Below are positions 58,725-64,000 of a stretch of DNA of 64,000 nt, one piece after another. This DNA comes from Novakomyces olei (taxonomy: Eukaryota > Ascomycota > Novakomycetes > Novakomycetales > Novakomycetaceae). The stretch is from NCBI GenBank assembly GCA_016906335.1, contig JADEYG010000002.1, forward strand, positions 1,623,659 through 1,687,658, read 5' to 3'. Position 1 is the first letter of the stretch. Each line of letters starts with the position of its first letter. Both the position numbers and the translations under genes were made by a program. The notes under the pieces are model-generated. The model saw only the letters and a program-made list of their open reading frames with translations. It was not told the DNA's origin and did no database searches.

Positions 58725-61700
58725 ATGGCTGCATTGGGCACAAATGACGAGAAACCCATCAGAAAGGACAACAAACAAATTGAGGTGACAGCCGAACTGT
58801 GCGGAATAAGTTTCAGAGCATTGGTGGACTCTGGTGCACACCTGAACTTTATTAACCCGCGGGTTGTCAATAAACTAAACATCGACATGAAGCAAATCAA
58901 AGAGCCAATCTTTGTACAGGTGGTGGACGGACGGCCATTGCCAGGAGGACCTGTCATACTTACAACGGGAGACCTTTCTTTGATAATAGACGACCGTCTT
59001 ATGCCTACAAAATTCTACATGGCCGATATCGGGCGTCATGATATCATTCTTGGTATACAGTGGTTGCACGACAACAACCCTTCGATTGATTGGAGAAAAG
59101 GAGCAATGTCGTTCAAAGAGGACGAAAGTACAGAGGAGATGTTGGAAATAAATCTTACGGAAACAAGAGAAAAGCAAGACGATATCCCGGAAGAATACAA
59201 GGACTACAAGGAAATATTTGCTAAAGAAAAGGCAGATTCGCTTCCTGAACATGGATTATACGACCACGAGATAAGGCTGGTCGAAGGAGCCCAGATACCC
59301 TTTGGGCCAATTTACAGCATTAGCCACGAAGAACAAGAAGAACTGAGAGAATACATTGAAAAGAATCTTGCGAGAGGATTCATACGCAGGTCTAAATCAC
59401 CTGCTGGGGCCCCGATACTATTCGTTAAAAAGAAGGACGGAAGTCTGAGACTTTGCGTGGATTATCGCCAATTGAATGCGATTACAATCAAAAACAAGTA
59501 TCCGTTACCAAGAATCGATGACCTAATCGACAAGATCGCAGGATCTCAGTATTTTACAAAACTCGATTTGAGAGGAGCGTATAACTTGGTGAGGATAAAG
59601 CGTGGCGACGAGTGGAAAACAGCGTTTCGGACGCGTTTCGGACACTTTGAGTATTTAGTAATGCCCTTTGGATTGACTAATGCGCCGGCCACCTTCCAGG
59701 ATTTGATGAACGATGTGTTCCGCGATATCCTAGACCGAAAGGTCCTAGTTTACCTGGACGATGTTCTTATTTACTCAAAGTCATTGGAGGAACATACCGA
59801 AGACGTCAAAGAAGTGCTGGGACGACTTCAAAGGCGAGGACTTTGTGTCAAGGGAGAAAAGTGTGAGTTTCACAAAGAACAGGTTGAATTTTTGGGCTAT
59901 GCAATATCGACTAAGGGAGTTAGTATGAGCCAAGATAAAACAGAAACAATCCGCAAATGGCCGAAGTTGAAATCAATCCACGACGTACAGAGTTTCTTGG
60001 GACTTTGTAACTATTACAGACGCTTCATACAAGGATTCTCGAAGCTAGCACGACCACTCACGGCTCTTTTATCAAAGAACAAACCATTTGAATGGACGAC
60101 TGTGCAAGAAGATGCGTTTCGTACACTAAAATTGCAATTTGAAAAGAACGTTCTATTGGACCACTACGACCCCGAGAAGCAATGCATCATCGAGACAGAT
60201 GCTTCCGATTTTGCGCTGGGAGCAGTGCTCACGCAAATTACTCCTGAAGGACTCAAGCCAATATCATTTATCAGCCGAAAGCTGAGCATGGCCGAAATAA
60301 ACTATGATATTCATGATAAAGAGCTGCTAGCCATTATCTGGGCCCTTAGAACATGGAGACACTACGTACAAGGGCAAAAACAGCCAACATTGATCTATAC
60401 GGACCACAAGAATTTAATCCCCTTTACTACCACGAAACAGCTCACTAGGCGGCAAGCCCGATGGTCGGAACTGCTTGCCGACTATGACATTAATATTACA
60501 TACCGCAAGGGGCAATTTAACGGTGCAGCCGACGCACTTAGCCGGAGACCAGATTTGAACGACTTATCTACAGAACCATACCGAAAACACCAGGAGCAGA
60601 TATTACTAAAACCCGAGATATTCGTGAATCAGTTGGAAGCAGCAACAAGCACTGTACCCACCGAAGAAGAGAGAAAAAGGATATTGAGCGACCACCACGA
60701 TCACCCGCTGGCGGGACACTTCGGATCGTCGCGAACATTGGAGTTAATCAAACGCCACTATGAATGGCCAGGCCTACGAAAGGACGTGGAGGATTATATA
60801 CAGGGGTGCCCCACCTGCAAGAGAAATAAAATACCGAGAAGATCACCGTCAGGAGAATTGCATTCCCTGCAAATACCAGAAAAACCGTGGGAATCAGTGT
60901 CTATTGATTTCATAGTGCAGCTACCGAAATCGAAGAACCAGGATTCTATTTTAGTGGTTGTGGACCGTTTGACAAAAATGTGCCATTTGATCCCATGTGA
61001 TACTAGGATCACAGCACAGGGAACCGCACAGTTGTTTATACAGCACGTGTTTAGGTACCACGGACTGCCCAAAGAAATTATTTCCGACAGAGACCCGAGG
61101 TTTGTAAGTCATTTTTGGAAGGGTCTGACTACAGGACTCGGAATCAAGCTATGCCAGTCAACTAGTCACCACCCGCAGACCAACGGACAAACGGAACGAA
61201 CGAATCAGTCCTTGGAACAGTACTTACGATGCTACGCCAACTACAACCAGGACAATTGGGTCGACCTGTTGCCATTTGCAGAATTTGCCTTAAATAATGC
61301 GGTGAACGCCAGTACAAAATTGTCCCCATTTTATGCAAATTACGGCTTCCATCCCACAACGTTTACAGTGGGCAACAGGGAAACACAAACCCCCGCTGCC
61401 GACAACTGTTTGAAGAATTGGAACGAGGTCTTTAAAGGAATCCGAGAAGCGCTGGACACAGCCAACAAACGTATGGCAATTTACTACAATCGAAAGAGAC
61501 GAATCGGACGAGAATATAGCGTTGGAGATTTTGTTTGGATACAACCTAAATACATCAATAGCGACCGACCGAGTCCCAAGCTCGATCACAAAAGAATTGG
61601 GCCATTTAAGATTGTTGAAAGAATTGGCGTGTCAGCTTATCGCGTCGACTTACCTACGAATATCCAAATACATAATGTCTTCAACGAATCACAATTAGAA

Positions 61701-61940
61701 TTGAGCAAAGGCGACCGATTTAACAGAGATCATACGGAGACTACAGTACCGGATATACTACACGATCTCAAAGAGTACGAGGTCGAATATATATGCGGAC
61801 ATCGCGGACGAGGAGCTGGCAAACGCTACCTCGTCCACTGGAAAGGCTACAATGAAGAGGACAGAACATGGGAAAGCGCAGCCAACTTGACAAACGCGCA
61901 AGAAACCTTAGACGACTACAACAGAAAACTACGCTCATGA
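58725..61940 (+). CDS. Element B Pol (protease, RT, RNase H, integrase, chromodomain)
   Basis: 1071 codons. Protease DSGA at residues 35-38; reverse transcriptase with YLDD; RNase H ETDASDFALGA; integrase zinc site (HPLAGHFG…CPTCKRNK) and catalytic blocks SIDFIVQ, SDRDPRF, HPQTNGQTERT; GPF module; C-terminal chromodomain about 1010-1065 (YLVHWKGYNEEDRTWE). Chromodomains of this group are known to steer integration toward methylated-histone chromatin, which fits a subtelomeric site. The pol frame opens after a stop at 58680-58682, overlapping gag by about 34 bases. Expression must use -1 slippage (GAAAAAG around 58699-58705) or reinitiation at the nearby ATG. Confidence 0.95.
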   Translation: MAALGTNDEKPIRKDNKQIEVTAELCGISFRALVDSGAHLNFINPRVVNKLNIDMKQIKEPIFVQVVDGRPLPGGPVILTTGDLSLIIDDRLMPTKFYMADIGRHDIILGIQWLHDNNPSIDWRKGAMSFKEDESTEEMLEINLTETREKQDDIPEEYKDYKEIFAKEKADSLPEHGLYDHEIRLVEGAQIPFGPIYSISHEEQEELREYIEKNLARGFIRRSKSPAGAPILFVKKKDGSLRLCVDYRQLNAITIKNKYPLPRIDDLIDKIAGSQYFTKLDLRGAYNLVRIKRGDEWKTAFRTRFGHFEYLVMPFGLTNAPATFQDLMNDVFRDILDRKVLVYLDDVLIYSKSLEEHTEDVKEVLGRLQRRGLCVKGEKCEFHKEQVEFLGYAISTKGVSMSQDKTETIRKWPKLKSIHDVQSFLGLCNYYRRFIQGFSKLARPLTALLSKNKPFEWTTVQEDAFRTLKLQFEKNVLLDHYDPEKQCIIETDASDFALGAVLTQITPEGLKPISFISRKLSMAEINYDIHDKELLAIIWALRTWRHYVQGQKQPTLIYTDHKNLIPFTTTKQLTRRQARWSELLADYDINITYRKGQFNGAADALSRRPDLNDLSTEPYRKHQEQILLKPEIFVNQLEAATSTVPTEEERKRILSDHHDHPLAGHFGSSRTLELIKRHYEWPGLRKDVEDYIQGCPTCKRNKIPRRSPSGELHSLQIPEKPWESVSIDFIVQLPKSKNQDSILVVVDRLTKMCHLIPCDTRITAQGTAQLFIQHVFRYHGLPKEIISDRDPRFVSHFWKGLTTGLGIKLCQSTSHHPQTNGQTERTNQSLEQYLRCYANYNQDNWVDLLPFAEFALNNAVNASTKLSPFYANYGFHPTTFTVGNRETQTPAADNCLKNWNEVFKGIREALDTANKRMAIYYNRKRRIGREYSVGDFVWIQPKYINSDRPSPKLDHKRIGPFKIVERIGVSAYRVDLPTNIQIHNVFNESQLELSKGDRFNRDHTETTVPDILHDLKEYEVEYICGHRGRGAGKRYLVHWKGYNEEDRTWESAANLTNAQETLDDYNRKLRS

Positions 61941-62184
61941 ACTCACGTATTTCTTTATTTGTTCTTTAGATCTTATTTAATTCTTACCTATACGTGTCCT
62001 TATTCTATTGCCCTAGTATTATATATATATACTATGTGTGCTTACTTTACTACTTGAGCATTATTCATATATATATATATATATACATACTATGTGTCAG
62101 TATTATATATATATACTATGTGTGCTTACTTTATTACTTGAGTATTATATATATATACAATATATATATATACATAAAGGCAAA

Positions 62185-62271
<87 letters not shown>

Positions 62272-62366
62272 AAAAAAAAAAAAAAAACAAAAACACATAT
62301 ACATGCCTTACACTGCACATAGTACTACATCTATTGCAGGACGTTTTAACCTTTGAAGGGGGGTAA
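61941..62366 (+). repeat. Element B 3' untranslated region with microsatellites
   Basis: Holds a duplicated about 46-bp unit (62017-62063 and 62101-62147, each with TATATA plus CTATGTGTGCTTACTTTA), several TA runs, an (AAT)n array of about 25 units (around 62186-62260), a run of about 27 A (to 62287) and the polypurine tract. Not coding. Confidence 0.85.
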
Positions 62367-62663
62367 TGTCAGGAGCTGACATGTGCCTGGCACAGAAGTT
62401 GCACTCGTGCAATTAGTGTGCAGGCATTAGTTTTTAGTATAGAATATTCTAGATAGTTTTGCTTAGTAATTTAGAACGCTAAGCGGAAGTATAAGTAGGG
62501 CCTTCTGGTATCTACTTTACTTACGCTTAGCCAACTAGTGAATATAACTGTTGTGCAATTATTCTATTGTATTCTCCTTTTTCCCGCTAGCCGTTACGAT
62601 AAGCGGCGTGCAATTAAGCAGTTGTACTCAGGCGTCGAGGTTCGCCTGTGACACGCACTGACA
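62367..62663 (+). repeat. 3' LTR of element B
   Basis: Identical to 57462-57758; followed by ACCAG and then the remaining end of element A. Confidence 0.93.
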
Positions 62664-62670
62664 ACCAGCA

Positions 62671-63011
62671 TGAAAGGGCTTAATCCCAACATGGTGTTAT
62701 GATAACCCAACATTTGGCTATCGCCAGTTTATCGCCTTGTAGCCATTTAAACCACTAACCTAAAGGGATTCTTATAGAAAATGACCTTCAAAGGGACTGG
62801 AGGATGCATTTGCTCGACCACCCGTGGTCTATAAATAGGGACCCATTCGTTCATAGTTCTACGTAGTTTAATATTAATCTTAGTGCTTGAAATCAAACAG
62901 CCTCAGGACGCCGTTATCCTATAGCTCCGCCTATTATTATAACAGCGCGCTGCTATCTTGGGATAGTTAGGTTACTTAAATTATATATATATATTGGTTT
63001 GAGTCCTAACA
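62671..63011 (+). repeat. 3' LTR of element A
   Basis: Identical to 52754-53094; followed by the GGATA duplication (63012-63016). Confidence 0.92.
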
Positions 63012-63016
63012 GGATA

Positions 63017-63233
63017 TACACTAGCTATTGTTAGTAGCGACATTTCGACGAAAAGTCGTATGGTATAATAATGTGGGTTTAAAAAATTGTATGGTGAAAA
63101 ATTGTACGGTAAAAAATTGTATGGAGGAATAATGTATGGGGATTAATGTATAGGGATTAATTTAAACAATTAACGCTTAAAAAGATGTGAGTCACGTGAC
63201 CATATACAATCTCATATCGTGTTCATTGCAAAC
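63017..63233. repeat. Subtelomeric spacer with degenerate tandem repeat
   Basis: From 63081 to about 63158 there are about five diverging copies of a 15-16-bp unit like AAAAATTGTATGGTG. TTTCGACGAAA (around 63047) is a small palindrome, and GTCACGTGAC at 63191-63200 is a perfect 10-bp palindrome with a CACGTG core. No gene. Confidence 0.6.
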
Positions 63234-63459
63234 TGTTGGAATAATCAAAATAATACTGACGATTGATCTACGTGTAGTGATATAGGTAGAAAACTATATA
63301 AATACTGTTGAACTTTTGTGTTAAATTTACTAATTCTAGCTACAACCTATATAAATAATTGTATGTGAGTATAGGCTTCATAAGCAATAGTGTGTATAAG
63401 TTGCATAAATAATAATTAGGTTTGGCCCATATTTAGATGTATTTCAACATATTCCAACA
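63234..63459 (-). repeat. 3' LTR of a Ty1/copia element
   Basis: 226 bp bounded by TGTTGGAAT and ATTCCAACA inverted ends. On the minus strand it directly follows a purine tract (GGGAGGGTG) and the copia RNase H frame, as expected for a 3' LTR. The other LTR is missing from the window. Confidence 0.75.
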
Positions 63460-63523
63460 CACCCTCCCAGGCGGCGGGCACGGTAAGCCTGTATGCGCGG
63501 ATCACGTGGTAAGGTTACTTACT

Positions 63524-63865
63524 TTATTCGCTCACTCCAACTAACTTTGTAAAGTTTTTAAACAGTAGCTTGCGGAGCGGTTTTGTAAGGCCGTCAGCTG
63601 CCATACGAGCGGTTGGTATGTACTTGATTTTTATTCTTTCTGACTCCGTTAGCTCACGGACAAAGTGCCATCGGATGGCTACATGTTTTGTCCTTCGGTG
63701 AAATTGCGGGTTCTTGGCGAGGGCGATAGCGCCTTGGTTGTCCTCCAGGACAATCATAGGCAATCTGTCGTCCTCATTGTAGTTCAGTTCCAAGAGGAGC
63801 TGTTGGGCCCACAGCACCTCTTGGCCACTGATCGACAAGCCAACATACTCGGCATCAGTGGAGGA
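63524..63865 (-). pseudogene. Ty1/copia Pol C-terminal fragment (RNase H), broken at the telomere
   Basis: 114 codons ending in a stop: SSTDAEYVGLSISGQE, VLEDNQGAIALAKNP and RTKHVAIRWHFVREL, the conserved end of copia-type RNase H. The frame is open up to the first telomere repeat, where the element stops abruptly; gag, protease, integrase and RT are gone. It cannot be functional. Confidence 0.9.
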
Positions 63866-63866
63866 G

Positions 63867-64000
63867 TTAGGGTTAGTTAGGGTTAGTTAGGGTTAGTTAG
63901 GGTTAGTTAGGGTTATCAGGGTTAGTTAGGGTTATCAGGGTTAGTTAGGGTTAGTCAGGGTTAGTCAGGGTTAGTTAGGGTTAGTTAGGGTTAGTTAGGG
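63867..64000 (+). repeat. Telomere repeat array, chromosome end
   Basis: One TTAGGG, then nine TTAGTTAGGG, two TTAGTCAGGG and two 9-base TTATCAGGG units, reaching the last base. The G-rich strand runs toward the end, as in a right telomere. TTAGTCAGGG is the known Yarrowia lipolytica unit. Confidence 0.93.

Larger units (their letters stand above)
57462..62663 (+). mobile_element. Ty3/gypsy chromovirus B nested in element A
   Basis: 5.2-kb complete element: identical 297-bp LTRs (57462-57758, 62367-62663) with TGTCAG…CTGACA inverted ends, separate gag and pol frames, a polypurine tract GAAGGGGGG (62355-62363) and a 5-bp ACCAG duplication. It lies in the same orientation as A and is younger. 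The pol C-terminus carries a chromodomain. Confidence 0.95.
52754..63016 (+). mobile_element. Ty3/gypsy LTR retrotransposon A, interrupted by element B
   Basis: Identical 341-bp LTRs at 52754-53094 and 62671-63011, starting TG and ending CA, flanked by GGATA duplications. One long Gag-Pol frame starts at 53220. Element B (57462-62663) sits in the last codons of that frame. Removing B gives an element of about 5.05 kb. A purine-rich tract (AGAGGGGAGG, 57447-57456) just upstream of the B insertion point is the likely plus-strand primer. The lack of LTR differences says the insertion is recent. Confidence 0.93.

Noticed and set aside
62000-62360. Plus- and minus-strand ORFs of about 64-120 codons, rich in Asn, Ile or Tyr
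   Set aside because: They are translations of the AAT and TA microsatellites in the 3' region of element B.

Overview
The window is the right-hand end of a chromosome from an ascomycete fungus. It runs from single-copy genes through a transposon-filled subtelomere into telomere repeats that continue to the last base. The organism looks yeast-like but intron-rich. Genes have short introns with GTAAGT/GTATGT-type donors and CTAAC/CTAAT branch points, and one sugar transporter has ten exons. Zn2Cys6 regulators, a FunK1 kinase and Ty3/gypsy and Ty1/copia elements are present. The telomere unit is mostly TTAGTTAGGG with some TTAGTCAGGG; the latter is the repeat known from Yarrowia lipolytica. I infer an early-diverging Saccharomycotina lineage of the Yarrowia or Lipomyces grade, with low confidence on the exact clade.

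1-29.5 kb holds nutrient-scavenging genes: a purine permease of AzgA type (cut by the left edge), an alpha-arrestin adaptor that would control permease endocytosis, a TauD-like sulfonate dioxygenase, an FAD aromatic monooxygenase, a sugar porter, a Dur3-like urea transporter, a type I arylsulfatase, a conserved protein of unknown role, an ACMSD-type amidohydrolase divergent from a Zn2Cys6 regulator, and a 2-oxoglutarate/Fe(II) oxygenase divergent from a second Zn2Cys6 regulator. 30-48.5 kb continues with a fused 5-oxoprolinase, a D-2-hydroxyacid dehydrogenase, an amino acid permease downstream of a third Zn2Cys6 regulator, a class II aldolase divergent from a tiny cupin, an Asp/Glu/hydantoin racemase family enzyme and an FAD amine oxidase of the fructosyl-amino-acid/pipecolate oxidase type. 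Together these suggest uptake and breakdown of alternative nitrogen, sulfur and carbon sources. CGG-N7-CCG sites recur in several of the promoters.

48.8-64 kb is subtelomeric. It holds a relic of a FunK1 kinase 3' end, an intact FunK1 kinase with a PD-(D/E)xK-like segment, and a Ty3/gypsy element (A) with identical 341-bp LTRs and a GGATA target duplication. A second Ty3/gypsy element (B, a chromovirus) with identical 297-bp LTRs and an ACCAG duplication lies inside A. Both gypsy elements show a self-priming arrangement, in which the predicted transcript start is complementary to the sequence just after the 5' LTR. Beyond A lie a degenerate tandem repeat, the 3' LTR and RNase H end of a broken Ty1/copia element, and telomere repeats joined directly to that broken coding sequence.

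Exon boundaries were worked out by hand from splice signals and protein continuity. Functional names rest on motifs read by eye, without database searches.
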